From: Candidatus Rokuibacteriota bacterium
GTDB lineage: Bacteria > Methylomirabilota > Methylomirabilia > Rokubacteriales > CSP1-6
Assembly: GCA_003220435.1 (NCBI GenBank)
Contig: QHSL01000072.1
Coordinates: forward strand, 1-64,000
Length of the DNA: 64,000 nt
Direction: 5' to 3'
Below are positions 27,824-38,882 of the stretch, piece after piece. The notes beneath the pieces are model-generated. The model searched no databases, was not told the DNA's origin, and worked only from the letters and a program-made list of their open reading frames with translations. How positions within the stretch are numbered: position 1 is the first letter of the stretch; the number at the start of each line of letters is the position of its first letter. Position numbers and translations under genes: made by a program.

Positions 27824-28726
27824 ATGAAGCTGGTCCGCTTCTCCACGAATGGCCAGTCGCCTCGCCTCGGCGCGCTGCATGGGGATCGGATCGCCGACCT
27901 CCAGGCGAGCGTCGCGGCCACTCTGACGCATCGCGGCGTAACCCGCTCGGCGGAGATCGCCGCGGCCCTGGTTCCGAACAGCGCTCGGGCGTTCATGGAG
28001 GGAGGTCCGGCGGCCGAGGAAGCGATCGCCGGGATCAAGGAGTGGGTGACGGTTCCCACATCTTCGGCGCGCCTGCACGCGCCGATCGCCGACCCGGGGA
28101 AATTCATATGCATCGGGCTCAACTACCGCGACCACGCGGAGGAAGCCAACCAGCCGATCCCCAAGGAGCCGCCGATCTTCGCGAAGTGGTCGAACGCGAT
28201 CCTCGATCCGGGCGAGCCGATCCTGCGACCCCGCGGCTCCAACATGCTCGACTGGGAGGTGGAACTCGGGGTGGTCATCGGTCGCACCGCGCGCTTCGTC
28301 CCGAAAGAACGGGCGCTCGACTATGTCTGGGGCTACACGATCATCAACGACGTGAGCGCTCGCGACTTCCAGTTCATCGGGAGCCAGTGGATGGCCGGGA
28401 AGATCCCCGAGACCTTCGCGCCGGTCGGACCCTACATCGCTGATCGGACCGAGATTCCGGACCCGCACGTCCTCGAGCTCAAGCTGTGGGTCAACGGAAC
28501 GCAGATGCAGAGCGGTAACACCAAGACATTCATCTTCGACGTCCGGTATCTCGTGAGCTACCTCTCGAATCTGATCACCCTCTCACCCGGCGACCTCATC
28601 GCGACGGGGACGCCCCCCGGCGTGGGCTTCGCGCGGAAGCCGCCGGTCTTCCTGCAGCCAGGCGACACCTGCCGCCTGGAGATCACCGGCCTCGGACAGA
28701 TCGAGAACGGAGTGAAGGAAGCATGA
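27824..28726 (+). CDS. Fumarylacetoacetate hydrolase (FAH) family protein
   Basis: 300 aa. The C-terminal FAH domain has the Mg-binding pattern: ICIGLNYRDHAEE, NMLDWEVELGVVIGR (acidic ligands) and YTIINDVSARDFQ. An N-terminal extension of ~70 residues is as in FAHD/HpcE-type enzymes. It likely hydrolyses or decarboxylates a 2-oxo dioic acid in aromatic or sugar catabolism. A TATAAT box lies at 27783-27788 and GCGGGAGG precedes the ATG. Its stop overlaps the mutase start (ATGA). Confidence 0.87.
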   Translation: MKLVRFSTNGQSPRLGALHGDRIADLQASVAATLTHRGVTRSAEIAAALVPNSARAFMEGGPAAEEAIAGIKEWVTVPTSSARLHAPIADPGKFICIGLNYRDHAEEANQPIPKEPPIFAKWSNAILDPGEPILRPRGSNMLDWEVELGVVIGRTARFVPKERALDYVWGYTIINDVSARDFQFIGSQWMAGKIPETFAPVGPYIADRTEIPDPHVLELKLWVNGTQMQSGNTKTFIFDVRYLVSYLSNLITLSPGDLIATGTPPGVGFARKPPVFLQPGDTCRLEITGLGQIENGVKEA

Positions 28727-29961
28727 TCGCCCGCGAGGCGCCCATGCTCGACGTGATCGCGCCGCTTGTCGTCACGAACACGACCAAGATCGTGCTGGTC
28801 TCGCTCGATGGGCTCGGCGGCCTCCCCCGTCCAGAGACCGGACGCTCGGAGCTCGAGACGGCGCGCCTGCCGAATCTCTCCCAGCTCGCGACCGAATCGG
28901 CGTGCGGCCTCATCCGTCACGTCGCGCCCGGCATCACCCCGGGCAGCGGCCCAGGGCACCTCGGGCTCTTCGGCTACGATCCGCTCCATTTTCTGGTCGG
29001 GCGCGGGGTCCTCGAGGCGCTCGGTATCGAGTTCGACCTGCGCCCGGGCGATATCGCTGCGCGGGGGAATTTCTGCACGGTGGACCGGGCGGGCCGCATC
29101 ACCGACCGCCGCGCGGGCCGGATCTCGACCGACCTGTGCGTGCGCCTGACGGAGCGCCTGCGCACCATTCGCCTGCCGGGGATCGAGGTGCTCGTCGAGC
29201 CCGTGAAGGACTATCGCTTTGTCCTCGTTCTACGCGCCCGGGCCCGCGGTGGCGCCCCGAAGCTGTCGGCACAGCTCTCGGAGAGCGACCCTCAAATTCT
29301 CGACAAGCCGCCGCTCCCGATCAAGGCGCTCCACCCGAAGGCGAAGGCCACCGCCACCCTCGTCAACCGGTTCGTCGCGGAGGCTCGCCGCCTGCTCGCT
29401 GACGAGACGCCGGCGAACATGGTGCTCCTGCGCGGGTTCGATCAATCGCCGAAGCTCCCGCGGTTCCCCGAGATCTACGGGCTCCGCAGCGCCGCCATCG
29501 CCGCCTATCCGATGTATCGCGGCCTGGCCAAGGTCGTCGGGATGGAGATCCTCAAGACGGGCAGCACGTTCGCCGACGAGCTCGCGACGCTCCGCGACCA
29601 CTGGGATGCGTACGACTTCTTTTTCGTCCACTACAAGGACACCGACAAGGCGGGCGAGGACGGGGACTTCGATGCGAAGGTCGACGCGCTCGAGCGCCTG
29701 GACCGGGCGATCCCCGAGATTCGCGCCCTGAAACCCGATGTCCTCATCGTCTCCGGCGATCACGCCACCCCCTCGATCCTGGCCGCCCATGGCTGGCAGC
29801 CGGTCCCGGTGCTGGTCTGGAGCCGCTACTGCGGCGCCGACGTCGTGACCGCCTTCACCGAGCGCGCATGCGGCGCCGGCAGCCTCGGCGTGATGCCCGC
29901 CCAGCACCTCATGCCGCTGGTGATGGCCAACGCCCTCCGCCTGACCAAGTTCGGAGCCTGA
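28723..29961 (+). CDS. apgM: 2,3-bisphosphoglycerate-independent phosphoglycerate mutase, archaeal type
   Basis: 412 aa of the alkaline-phosphatase-like superfamily. Metal and catalytic motifs are visible: VSLDGLGGL, the nucleophile loop ITPGSGPGHLGLFGYDP, FFFVHYKDTDKAGEDGD and IVSGDHATPS. It interconverts 2- and 3-phosphoglycerate in the cytoplasm. The archaeal-type gene in a bacterium is not rare in this lineage. It is translationally coupled to the FAH gene, with no obvious pathway link. Confidence 0.9.
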   Translation: MIAREAPMLDVIAPLVVTNTTKIVLVSLDGLGGLPRPETGRSELETARLPNLSQLATESACGLIRHVAPGITPGSGPGHLGLFGYDPLHFLVGRGVLEALGIEFDLRPGDIAARGNFCTVDRAGRITDRRAGRISTDLCVRLTERLRTIRLPGIEVLVEPVKDYRFVLVLRARARGGAPKLSAQLSESDPQILDKPPLPIKALHPKAKATATLVNRFVAEARRLLADETPANMVLLRGFDQSPKLPRFPEIYGLRSAAIAAYPMYRGLAKVVGMEILKTGSTFADELATLRDHWDAYDFFFVHYKDTDKAGEDGDFDAKVDALERLDRAIPEIRALKPDVLIVSGDHATPSILAAHGWQPVPVLVWSRYCGADVVTAFTERACGAGSLGVMPAQHLMPLVMANALRLTKFGA

Positions 29962-30012
29962 CGCGACAATTCGCTTGCCTCGTGCCGGGGCCCGGTCATA
30001 CTCCGAAGTAGG

Positions 30013-31359
30013 ATGGAAGAGACCGGGCGACTGACCGAGTCGGTCAAGCAGCTCCTCGGCGAAGGCCGGGACGAGCGGCTGGCCGACCTCTTGGAAGATG
30101 CGCACCCGGCGGACGTGTCCCGGGTGATCCGCGAACTCCCGCACGAAGATCAGATCCGCGTCTTCCGCCTCCTCGCACCTCAGCGCGCGGGTGAGGTGCT
30201 GGCCGAGCTCGACGACCCGACGCTGCGCGAACTGGTCGGCTCGCTTCCCGAGGTCGAGGTTTCACGCGTCCTCGATCGTATGCCGCCGGAGCACGTCGTG
30301 GACGTTGTCGAGGAGCTGCCCAAGGCGCAGGCAGAAGAAATCCTCGAGCTCATGGAGGAGGAGAAGGCCGAGGAGGTCCAAGAGCTCCTCGAATACAAGG
30401 AGGGCACGGCGGGCCGGCTGATGTCGCCCGAGTTCGTCGCCGTGCGGGAAGAGGCGACCGTCGCCCAGGCGATCGAGCACATCCGCAAGGCGGCACCGGG
30501 CGAGGGCGACTTCTACCTCTACGTCGTGGACGATCACGACCACCTCGTCGGCGTCGTCCCCCTCCACCGGCTCCTTGCCGCCGAGGCGGCGACGCCGATC
30601 AGCGCGATCCGCACCGAGGATGTCGAGAGCGTCAGGGTAGACATGGACCAGGAAGAGGTCGCGCGGCTCGTGCAGCACTACAACCTGATCCAGATCCCGG
30701 TAGTGGATGTCAACCGGCGCCTCCTCGGCACGATCGGCGTCGACGACGTCATCGACGTCATTCGCGAGGAGGCCACCGAGGACATCCAGCGCCTCGGCGG
30801 CGTCGCCGGCGACGAGACCGTGCTCGACTCACCGAGGGCGGTCTTCCCCAAGCGCAACACCTGGCGGCTGATCAACCTCGGGACGGCCGTGCTGGCGGCG
30901 TCGGTCATCGGTCTCTTTGAGTCGTCGATCCAGACCCTGGCGACGCTGGCGGTCTTCATGCCGATCGTCGCCTCGATGGGCGGCATCGCGACGACCCAGA
31001 CCGCCACGGTCGTCGTCCGCGGAATCGCGCTGGGCGACATGACCGGGAGCGTCTTGCGCCGCGTCCTCTACAAGGAGCTCTGGCTTGGGCTCGCGACCGG
31101 CGCGGCGAACGGGCTCGTCATTGCGGCGATCGCCTATCTCTGGAAGGGGCAGCTGCTCCTGTCGCTGATCCTGGCCGTGGCCCTCATGGCCAACATGATC
31201 GTTGCCGCCGTCGTAGGCACGCTGATCCCGATTGCGCTCAAGACTTCTCGGGTCGACCCGGCGATCGCGTCGAGCGTGATTATTACGACGTTCACGGATG
31301 TGTTCGGATTCTTTTCCTTCCTGGGACTGGCCACGATCCTGATCAGGTTTCTCCTCTAG
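30013..31359 (+). CDS. mgtE: Magnesium transporter MgtE
   Basis: 448 aa. The N domain (about residues 15-135) has helical repeats with acidic Mg-sensing residues (HPADVSRVIRELPHEDQIRVFRLL). A CBS pair follows (about 135-260: AGRLMSPEFVAVREEATVAQAIEHI). Then come five membrane helices with the pore motif (FMPIVASMGGIATTQTATVVVRGIALG). The whole layout is standard. No room for an M-box riboswitch exists in the 51-nt upstream gap. Confidence 0.95.
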   Translation: MEETGRLTESVKQLLGEGRDERLADLLEDAHPADVSRVIRELPHEDQIRVFRLLAPQRAGEVLAELDDPTLRELVGSLPEVEVSRVLDRMPPEHVVDVVEELPKAQAEEILELMEEEKAEEVQELLEYKEGTAGRLMSPEFVAVREEATVAQAIEHIRKAAPGEGDFYLYVVDDHDHLVGVVPLHRLLAAEAATPISAIRTEDVESVRVDMDQEEVARLVQHYNLIQIPVVDVNRRLLGTIGVDDVIDVIREEATEDIQRLGGVAGDETVLDSPRAVFPKRNTWRLINLGTAVLAASVIGLFESSIQTLATLAVFMPIVASMGGIATTQTATVVVRGIALGDMTGSVLRRVLYKELWLGLATGAANGLVIAAIAYLWKGQLLLSLILAVALMANMIVAAVVGTLIPIALKTSRVDPAIASSVIITTFTDVFGFFSFLGLATILIRFLL

Positions 31360-31472
31360 GGGGCCGTCAAGCGAAAAGTCGCTTGGCAACCCGGGCTGCA
31401 GTAGTTAGAATACGCGCGGCTCTCGGCTATGACCGGCCTCACACCCAAACTCGAATCGCGGGAGGGCTTTGA

Positions 31473-32105
31473 GTGGTGGACGCCGCGTTGGAGAAGAGGC
31501 AGGTCCAGCGTGCATACGAGTTGTACGCTCCCGTTTACGACTTCATCTTCGACTGGATTTTTGCGCCCGGGCGGACCGCCGCCGTCAAGCAGCTGGCGAT
31601 CCAGCGAAGCGACTCGGTGCTCGAGGTGGGCATCGGCACCGGCCTGAACCTTCCGCTCTACCCGTGGTCGTGCCAGCTCACCGGCATCGATCTCATGCAG
31701 GAGATGCTCGACAAGGCGGTGGAGCGCGTCCACAACCTCGCCATGCCCAACGTGACGTTGAAAGTCATGGACGCGACGTCCATGGACTTCGGCGAGAACG
31801 AGTTCGACAAGGCGCTCGCCACCTATACGATTTCCGCCGTGCCCGATCCGATCGCGGTCCTGCGCGAGATGCGCCGCGTTGTGAAGCCGGACGGCATCAT
31901 CGTGATCCTGAACCACTTCCGGAGCCAGCGCAGGGTCACCGGGTGGATCGAAGACATGCTCGCGCCGCTCTGCACGCGCCTGGGCTGGAAGTCGAACCTC
32001 GCCCTGGCGCCGCTTCTGGAGCAGGTGGCGTTGGTGCCCGAGTCGATCGACTACGTCAACCTGTTCAAGGGCTGGCGCCTCGTGACGTTCGTCAACCGGA
32101 AGTAG
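31473..32105 (+). CDS. SAM-dependent methyltransferase, phosphatidylethanolamine N-methyltransferase (PmtA)-like
   Basis: 210 aa from a GTG. The N-terminal YAPVYDFIFDWIFAPGR is characteristic of PmtA-type phospholipid methyltransferases. The SAM-binding motif is SVLEVGIGTGLNLPLYP, followed by GIDLMQEML and a short motif II. C-terminal FRSQRRVTGW and LFKGWRLVTFVNR complete the family. It likely converts phosphatidylethanolamine to its methylated forms at the membrane surface. Ubiquinone-type methylation is a less likely alternative. Confidence 0.78.
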   Translation: MVDAALEKRQVQRAYELYAPVYDFIFDWIFAPGRTAAVKQLAIQRSDSVLEVGIGTGLNLPLYPWSCQLTGIDLMQEMLDKAVERVHNLAMPNVTLKVMDATSMDFGENEFDKALATYTISAVPDPIAVLREMRRVVKPDGIIVILNHFRSQRRVTGWIEDMLAPLCTRLGWKSNLALAPLLEQVALVPESIDYVNLFKGWRLVTFVNRK

Positions 32106-32192
32106 CCCGACTCACCGCCCGCGCCGAGATCAACCGCGTCTCACACGCCGTCGGGCCAGGAACCGGCCGGCTGGCAGATCCTGCCGCTGCTC

Positions 32193-33143
32193 TTGCTGGC
32201 GGTGCTCCTGGTCCTGCCCGTCATGCGAGCCGGATGCCGAGCAAGCCTTGCGGCCGCGTTTTTGGTCGAGTTCCTGACCCACGCTCCCGTGCTCACGGCG
32301 ACGACCGCGGCGCCCGTCAGGGGCCCGCTCGGCGTCGCCGGCGCGGCGGCGGACCTCTATAGCCACGCCGGCTGGACCCAGGGTGTCCGGCTGGTGCTCG
32401 TCCACGGCTTCGCCCCTGAGGGCAAGGGCGACCGGCGGGTCCGGGAGGCGGCGGTTCTCCTGGCGCGGACCGGCTTCGACGTCGCGGTCCCGACGATCGT
32501 GGGGCTCACGCGCGGGCGGCTGGGGCTCGAGGACGTCGAGACCGTGGTCGCCGCGCTCGCCAGCCATGCGGCGCCGACCGTCGTGATGGCCGTGAGCATC
32601 GGCGCCGGCCCCGCACTGCTCGCCGCCGCCGACCCGCGCGTCCGCGATCGGGTCAGCACGGTCGTATCCCTGGGAGGCTATGCGTCCGGGATCGAGGCGG
32701 TGCGGTTCTGGCTGACCGGCGACTATGGGTTCGAAAACGTTCGGGGCCGGGTGGAGCACGATCCGGAGCTCCTGCGGATGTTCGTCCGCGCCAACTGGGA
32801 CCTGCTCGATCCCGCGTCCCAGACGCTGCTGGAGAGGGGCGAGCCCGAGAACGCCGCCCGGTTCCTCGCCGCCCTCCCGCCGAACCTTCGGCGGCACCTC
32901 GAATCGCTCTCGCCCCTGCGAGTGGCACGCGACATCTCAGCGCCGCTCGTCCTGGTCCACGGCTATCAGGACCGCGCGGTGCCATACACGGAGAGCCTGC
33001 GACTCGCTGCCGCGCGGCCGGAGCGGACCGCAATCGTGCTGGTGGGCATCGTGGGGCACGTGGAAGGAGGTCCCGGCCTCGGCTGGCGGGCGGCCGCCGA
33101 CTTCCTGGCGCTGTGGCGCGCGATGTACGGGTTGATCCCGTGA
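32193..33143 (+). CDS. Alpha/beta hydrolase with N-terminal signal or anchor
   Basis: About 316 aa; the TTG start is uncertain. A hydrophobic N-terminus is followed by the alpha/beta fold: oxyanion-side strand VRLVLVHGFAPEGKG, nucleophile elbow AVSIGAGPALL (Ser, with Ala replacing the first Gly of GxSxG), acidic strand PLVLVHGYQDRAVPYTE and the terminal His in IVGHVEGGPG. Substrate unknown. It follows the PmtA-like gene by 87 nt on the same strand and could act on lipids. Confidence 0.72.
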   Translation: MLAVLLVLPVMRAGCRASLAAAFLVEFLTHAPVLTATTAAPVRGPLGVAGAAADLYSHAGWTQGVRLVLVHGFAPEGKGDRRVREAAVLLARTGFDVAVPTIVGLTRGRLGLEDVETVVAALASHAAPTVVMAVSIGAGPALLAAADPRVRDRVSTVVSLGGYASGIEAVRFWLTGDYGFENVRGRVEHDPELLRMFVRANWDLLDPASQTLLERGEPENAARFLAALPPNLRRHLESLSPLRVARDISAPLVLVHGYQDRAVPYTESLRLAAARPERTAIVLVGIVGHVEGGPGLGWRAAADFLALWRAMYGLIP

Positions 33144-33188
33144 GTGTGGGATCCGTCGAGGCCTCCCGAGCACGCAGTCGAGGAGTGC

Positions 33189-33249
33189 CACGGCTCCACC
33201 GGGGCGCTGGCGAGGGTTGGGGGCTTGCGGAGGCCCGTCGCGGCCCCCC
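33189..33249 (-). repeat. 61-nt dispersed intergenic repeat, copy B
   Basis: Reverse-oriented copy of the element at 4647-4707, with identical length and the same two conserved ends (GGGGGGCC.CGACGGGCC and AGCGCCCCGG.GGAGCCGTG). The middle differs. It lies between the hydrolase stop and the lipoprotein start. The sequence beyond the conserved end partly complements it again (GGGAGGCCTCGAC), suggesting a longer hairpin. Confidence 0.6.
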
Positions 33250-33291
33250 ATTTTCTTGGTTCTGAGGGTGGGGTGCTGCTAGGCTGCGCCC

Positions 33292-33876
33292 ATGAAAAAA
33301 GAAATTTGTGCGATCGCGGTGCTCCTGCTCTCGACTGCCGCGTGCGCGACGACGACGGCGCCGCGGCCTCAGTTCCCTGATATCACGCTGCCGACCGGGC
33401 TCACCTACCAGCCCGATCGCTCGGTCGTGATCGAGTCGCCGTCGGTCAAGGCGGCTCAGCTCGTCTATCGCGGACGTCTCGAGCCCCAGAGCCTCGGCGA
33501 CGCGATGCGGGCGCGGTTGGAGTCGAGCGGTTGGCGACCGCTGTCCAGGACGAGCGCGGCCGCGGACGGAACGCGGCAGGTCTACGAGAAGGAGGGGCAC
33601 GCGCTCGAGATCCACATCTATGAGGGATGGTGGTTCACGTACCTGACCGTCAGCGCCGCCGAGACGCTCCAGCAAGCGACGGCCGGGACGGCCAGCATTC
33701 CGGCGCCCGGAGTCGGTGCGGTGCAGGATCAGGAGAGAGTCACGCGTCCCGCGACGGCGTCGCTCGACGCGTCGGCCACGCCGGCCGCGCCTGCCATGCG
33801 CGATCAGGCGGCGAGGAGCGACCCGTCGTTCACGGACCGGGTGAAGCACTTCTTCACGAATCTGTTTTCCTGGTAG
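33292..33876 (+). CDS. Outer-membrane-type lipoprotein of unknown function
   Basis: 194 aa. Signal peptide with lipobox (LLLSTAAC), so the protein is lipidated at Cys18. The mature part has an alpha/beta region of ~100 residues (SVKAAQLVYRGRLEPQSLGDAMRARLESSGWRPLS, HIYEGWWFTYLTV) like small DUF lipoproteins. An Ala/Thr/Pro-rich linker and a C-terminal amphipathic end (DRVKHFFTNLFSW) follow. Not recognised beyond that. Confidence 0.75.
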   Translation: MKKEICAIAVLLLSTAACATTTAPRPQFPDITLPTGLTYQPDRSVVIESPSVKAAQLVYRGRLEPQSLGDAMRARLESSGWRPLSRTSAAADGTRQVYEKEGHALEIHIYEGWWFTYLTVSAAETLQQATAGTASIPAPGVGAVQDQERVTRPATASLDASATPAAPAMRDQAARSDPSFTDRVKHFFTNLFSW

Positions 33877-33907
33877 GCCGGGCCCGGCGACAGACGCGGG
33901 AGACCCG

Positions 33908-35346
<1,439 letters not shown>

Positions 35347-35350
<4 letters not shown>

Positions 35351-36798
35351 GGCCGGCGGCGTTCCATCACGATGTACTGGTTGCCGCCGGAGCCGGCGCC
35401 ACCGATCCGGTGGACGTAGATCAGCACCGACTCGCCCGGCTTGAGCGCGCCCAGCGCGCGGTAGAGGTTGGCCGGATCGTCGATCGGCTTGCGGCCGAGC
35501 TCGAGGATCACGTCGCCGCGCTTGAGGCCGGCCTTCTCGGCCGCGCTTCCGGGCTGGACGTCGGTGACGAGCAGGCCGCGCGTGACTCCGAGGTCGAGGC
35601 GGAGCGCCGCGTCGCCGGTGAGTGCCTCGACGCTCAGGCCCCACTCGTCGGCCTCCGGCGCCTCGGCGGCCGCCGTCTCGTCGGAGGGCATCTCCCCGAT
35701 CTTGACGGTCACGGCCACGGGCTTCTTTTCGCGGATCACCGTGAGCTTCATAGTCTGTCCGGGCTTGAACGCGGCGACCCTCCGCTGGAGGTCGGGCACT
35801 TCCTTGACGGGCGCGCCGCCGAGCTCCACGACCACGTCCCCGGCCTTGAGACCGGCCGCTTCCGCAGGACTACCCTTCATTACCTCGGCCACCAGGACCC
35901 CGCCGCGCTCCTTCACGCCGAAGCTACCGGAGAGCTGATCGGTCACGTCCTGGATGGCGATGCCGAGCCAGCCGCGCACGACCCGACCGCGCGTGATCAG
36001 TTGCTGCATCACGTCGCGCGCCTGGTTGATGGGGATCGAGAAGCCGATCCCCTGCCCGGCCGCGACGATGGCTGTGTTGATCCCGATCACCTTGCCGTCG
36101 ATGTTCAGGAGCGGCCCGCCAGAGTTGCCCGGGTTGATCGAGGCGTCGGTCTGGATGAAGTTGTCGTACTGCGTCACGCCCACGCGCGTCCGCGCCGTCG
36201 CGGAGATGATCCCCACCGTGACGGTGCGGTCGAGGCCGAACGGGTTCCCGATGGCGATCGCCCACTGCCCGACGCGGAGCTGGTCGGAGTCGCCCAGCTC
36301 GGCTACCGGCAGGGCGGCCGGCGCGTCCACCTTGAGCACGGCCAGGTCGGTCTTGGGATCGCGACCGACGAGCCGCGCCGTGAACTTCCGCTGATCCGAG
36401 AGACGCACGATGATGTCCTGAGCGTTCTCGATCACGTGGTTGTTCGTCAAGATGTACCCCTTCGGATCCACCAAGACGCCCGAGCCGGTGGCTCGCGCGT
36501 CCTCGCGCGGGCGCCGGCGGAAGTAGCGCTCGTAGAACTCCTCGCCGAAGAACTCGCGGAACCGCTCGGGTGATTCCTCGGCGGAGCCGGGCGGCGCCTT
36601 TTTCGGCACCGTGCTCACGTGCACCACCGCCGGGGTCACCCGGTCGGCCACCGCGCTGAACGCCTCTTCCATCGCGCGCAGGATCCCACGCGGATCCACT
36701 TTGGTCGCCGGGCGCGTCTCGGTCGGCGCCGGGCGCTGCTGTGCCCACGCCGGCCCGGCAACGAGCAGCGTGAAGGCGAGGACGATGAGTGCGTTCAT
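35347..36798 (-). CDS. HtrA/DegP-type periplasmic serine protease
   Basis: 483 aa. Signal peptide ends at GPAWAQ. The trypsin-like domain carries the triad His (LTNNHVIENA), Asp (DPKTDLAVLKV) and Ser (NPGNSGGPLL). Two PDZ domains follow (about residues 260-350 and 385-480: GVLVAEVMKGSPAEAAGLKAGD, GLLVTDVQPGSAAEKAGLKRGD). It degrades or refolds misfolded envelope proteins. Coupled by GTGA overlap to the downstream regulator, which hints at an envelope-stress circuit. Confidence 0.93.
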
Positions 36799-36811
36799 CG
36801 GGGGCTCGTCT

Positions 36812-38191
36812 CTACTCTACCCGGTCGCGCTCCGACTTCGCCAGAGGAACCAGCGCCAGCTCGAGCACGCGGCGCGTCCGACGCGTCACGCGGGCCGAGG
36901 CGCCGCGCCGGAGGTTGCCGACCCAGACGATCTCGCCGCCGGACTCCACCACGGGGATCCGGCCTCGCTCCCAACGAGGCACTTTCGCGTCGATGAGCAG
37001 CGTCTTGAGCCTCCGCTCTCCGCCGCCGAACGACACGAGGCGCTCGCCGGTCCGTCGCGCGCGAACGACCAGGGGGCCGGCGAGCTCGTCGGCATCGAAC
37101 GCCACGCGGCTCGATTCGCGGGGAACCGCGTACTCGCCGGCGGCGACCACACGCGCCTCGAGCGCCAGGCCGATCTCCGGCAGCTCGGTGCGTCCCGGCA
37201 CCGCGACCGCGCGCTCCGGCAGCCGCGGCGGCGAAGCCAGCGCCAGGCGCACCAGGCCGCAGCTGACCTCGATCGTGATGCCGCCCAGCTTGAACGGGCG
37301 GCGCGGCGCCGGCGTCGCCAGAACCCGGCGGAGCCCGCGATGGGCCCACGCCCGGAGCGGCGCGCGGCTGCCGAGACGCCCCGCTCCCTGGCGCAGCACC
37401 TCGGCGGCGGTCTGCCGTGCCAGCGATCGCAGCCGAGCGAGGGGAAGCGTCACCGTCTGATCGCCGAGCACGCCCAGCCGATCGAGCTCGGCGCTGGCGG
37501 CGCGGTCGAGGGTCGACACCGTGTCGCGCGCGAGCGTCGCCACGCGCGCGAGCGCGGTGGCGACCTCGGGGTTGTACGAGTCGGCGAGGAGTGGAAGCAG
37601 CTCATGGCGGATCCGGTTGCGCAGGAACTTGGGGTCGCGGTTCGTCGGATCCTCCACCCAGGAGAGGTCGGCCCGGCGAAGCTCGGCCTCGAGGGCGGCG
37701 CGCCGGACCTCGATCAGCGGCCGGATGATCTGCCCGCGCACGGGCGGGATCCCGGCAAGGCCTCGGACTCCCGCGCCCTGCAGCAGGCGCATCAGCACCG
37801 TCTCGGCCTGGTCGTCGGCGGTGTGCCCGAGCGCGATCCGCTGCGCCCCGACGCGCGCGGCCCACGCCTCGAGCGCCGCGTGGCGGGCCGTCCGCGCGGC
37901 CGCCTCGAGCGACGCGCGCCGATCGACCGTCACGGTCGCGACGTCGACCGGGACGCCGAGGCGCGCGCCCAGCGCGCGCACGAAGTCTCCGTCGCGTGCC
38001 GAGTCGGGACGAAGCTCGTGGTCGACGTGCAGGACGTGGAGTCGCAGACGCCACGAGGGCACGAGTGCGATCAGCAGATGGAGCAGCGCCACGGAGTCGG
38101 CGCCGCCCGACACGCCCACCAGGACCGTTTCGCCGCCCGCGAGCATCGCGTGGCGGCGAATGGTGCGCTCCACCAGGGCGCGCAGGGCCAC
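36812..38191 (-). CDS. tilS: tRNA(Ile)-lysidine synthetase
   Basis: 459 aa from GTG 38191, 4 nt after the moaD-moaE stop; residues before this in the track are spurious. N-type PP-loop VGVSGGADSVALLHLL, then LHVDHELRPDS, ALGHTADDQAETVLMRLLQGAGVRGLAGIPP and LLWVEDPTNRD-like sequence (SWVEDPTNRDPKFLRNRIRH). It modifies C34 of tRNA-Ile(CAU) to lysidine so that it reads AUA. C-terminal TilS substrate-binding domains fill residues 230-459. Confidence 0.93.
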   Translation of the reverse strand: MALRALVERTIRRHAMLAGGETVLVGVSGGADSVALLHLLIALVPSWRLRLHVLHVDHELRPDSARDGDFVRALGARLGVPVDVATVTVDRRASLEAAARTARHAALEAWAARVGAQRIALGHTADDQAETVLMRLLQGAGVRGLAGIPPVRGQIIRPLIEVRRAALEAELRRADLSWVEDPTNRDPKFLRNRIRHELLPLLADSYNPEVATALARVATLARDTVSTLDRAASAELDRLGVLGDQTVTLPLARLRSLARQTAAEVLRQGAGRLGSRAPLRAWAHRGLRRVLATPAPRRPFKLGGITIEVSCGLVRLALASPPRLPERAVAVPGRTELPEIGLALEARVVAAGEYAVPRESSRVAFDADELAGPLVVRARRTGERLVSFGGGERRLKTLLIDAKVPRWERGRIPVVESGGEIVWVGNLRRGASARVTRRTRRVLELALVPLAKSERDRVE

Positions 38192-38195
38192 CGGC

Positions 38196-38867
38196 CTACC
38201 CCCCCTGGAGACCCACCCAGATCTCGCCGTCCTCGAAGTGCTCCTTCTTCCACACCGGGACCGTACGCTTGAGCGTGTCGATCGCGTGCCGGCACGCCTC
38301 GAACGCGTCGCCACGGTGCGCGGCGGAGACCGCGATGAGGACACTGGCCTCGCCGATCTCGAGCCGCCCGATGCGGTGGAGCATCGCCACGCGCTTGACG
38401 CCGGGCCAGCGGGCGCGCAGCCCCGCGCCGATCTCGCGCATCTTGACCTCGGCCATCGGCGCGTGCGCCTCGTACTCCAGGAACTTCACCGGCCGGCCGT
38501 CGGTCTGATTCCGCACCACGCCGGAAAAGACGACGACGCCGCCGGCGCCGGGATCGTCGACGAGCGCGGCGATCGCGTCGGGGGACAGCGGTTCGGTGAC
38601 GACCCGGTAGACGTCGGTGTCCGCGCCGCCACTCACCGGCGGAAACAGGCAGAGCTCGTCGTCGGCTCGGAGGCGATGATCTGACGTGACGTAGTCCTGG
38701 CCGACGGCGAAGAGGGTGAAGGGACGGAACCGCGCCAGCTCTGGATGGCGATCCGCGACTGCTGACCACGCGGACTCGACGGTCCCGCCCTCGGGAAGAT
38801 CGACTTCGAGCTGCTCGCGTCCCAGGGCCTCACGGTACCGGGCGAAGAGACGGACCCGGACGCGCAC
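38196..38867 (-). CDS. Fused MoaD-MoaE molybdopterin synthase
   Basis: 223 aa. Residues 1-81 are MoaD (beta-grasp, ending FPPVSGG), the small subunit whose C-terminal Gly-Gly must be free to become a thiocarboxylate. Residues ~85-223 are MoaE (GGVVVFSGVVRNQTDG, HRIGRLEIGEASVLIAVSAAHR, PVWKKEHFEDGEIWVG with the catalytic Lys). The fusion needs cleavage after Gly81, as known for mycobacterial MoaX. It converts cPMP to molybdopterin. It follows the ErpA/IscA gene by 15 nt and precedes tilS by 4 nt. Confidence 0.92.
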   Translation of the reverse strand: MRVRVRLFARYREALGREQLEVDLPEGGTVESAWSAVADRHPELARFRPFTLFAVGQDYVTSDHRLRADDELCLFPPVSGGADTDVYRVVTEPLSPDAIAALVDDPGAGGVVVFSGVVRNQTDGRPVKFLEYEAHAPMAEVKMREIGAGLRARWPGVKRVAMLHRIGRLEIGEASVLIAVSAAHRGDAFEACRHAIDTLKRTVPVWKKEHFEDGEIWVGLQGG

Positions 38868-38882
38868 GGCAGACGGCGCGGG

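Noticed and set aside
31368-31385. Hairpin CAAGCGA-AAAG-TCGCTTG after mgtE as a terminator or riboswitch
   Set aside because: No T tract follows and no conserved riboswitch elements are visible; a single 7-bp stem is weak evidence.
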